Source: Candidatus Scybalomonas excrementavium
GTDB lineage: Bacteria; Bacillota; Clostridia; Lachnospirales; Lachnospiraceae
Assembly: GCA_017694765.1 (NCBI GenBank)
Contig: JADIML010000194.1
Location: 1-14,396 of the forward strand
Length of the DNA: 14,396 nt
Direction: 5' to 3'
Position 1 is the stretch's first letter; each line of letters opens with the position of its first letter. Both the position numbers and the translations under genes were made by a program. Below, one piece after another: positions 14,316 through 14,396 of the stretch. The notes beneath the pieces were generated by a model. It was given only the letters and a program-made list of their open reading frames with translations. It searched no databases and had not been told where the DNA came from.

Positions 14316-14396
14316 ATGAAGGCAACAGGAATTGTAAGAAGAATTGATGATTTAGGGCGTGTTGTTGTCCCTAAAGAAATTCGTAGAACATTAAGG
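14316..14396 (+). CDS. spoVT: SpoVT, forespore transcription regulator (N-terminal fragment)
   Basis: Only the first 27 codons are in the window; the gene runs off the right edge. They read MKATGIVRRIDDLGRVVVPK and on to RRTLR, the AbrB-type swapped-hairpin DNA-binding domain. The sequence is almost identical to the start of Bacillus SpoVT as I remember it; AbrB itself begins differently. SpoVT modulates sigma-G-dependent genes in the forespore and influences spore coat and germination properties. GGAGGAAA at 14301-14308 is a strong ribosome site before the ATG. The gene shows that the organism belongs to a spore-forming lineage, and its position after pth and mfd matches the Firmicutes order. 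Confidence 0.9.
   Translation, partial: MKATGIVRRIDDLGRVVVPKEIRRTLR

Overview
The window comes from a low-GC, spore-forming member of the Clostridia, most likely a Lachnospiraceae-type gut anaerobe. The grounds are the AT-rich composition, a SpoVT start at the right edge, the pth-mfd-foldase-spoVT order typical of this group, and the Firmicutes style of the flippase and glycosyltransferases. Every gene I can support is on the + strand.

Left part (1 to about 8.6 kb): the distal end of an exopolysaccharide operon. It starts inside pelF, the cytosolic glycosyltransferase of the Pel system, followed by pelG, the Pel membrane transporter. Six further genes follow in tight array: a ParB/sulfiredoxin-like DGAHR protein, a family-2 glycosyltransferase, a Wzx-like polysaccharide flippase, a second family-2 glycosyltransferase paralogous to the first, an unrecognised 245-residue protein, and a membrane-anchored DUF4874/DUF4832 protein. 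Junctions either overlap or leave gaps of no more than about 16 bases. The operon closes with an intrinsic terminator at about 8595-8626. The unusual feature is a Pel core (PelF/PelG) continuous with what looks like a Wzx-type repeat-unit pathway, giving two different MOP-superfamily exporters in one transcript. No Wzy-like polymerase is visible.

Right part (8.7 to 14.4 kb): conserved housekeeping and sporulation genes: pth (peptidyl-tRNA hydrolase), mfd (transcription-repair coupling factor), a PrsA/SurA-like lipoprotein foldase with a divergent parvulin domain and a Ser/Thr repeat tail, and the first 27 codons of spoVT. The 177-base gap before spoVT holds a good match to a sigma-G promoter and a two-part hairpin that would lie near the 5' end of the spoVT transcript.

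Starts were moved for three genes (flippase, 245-residue protein, mfd) where a Shine-Dalgarno sequence favours an internal ATG over an upstream TTG or GTG. I saw no rRNA, tRNA, CRISPR array, insertion sequence or integrase.
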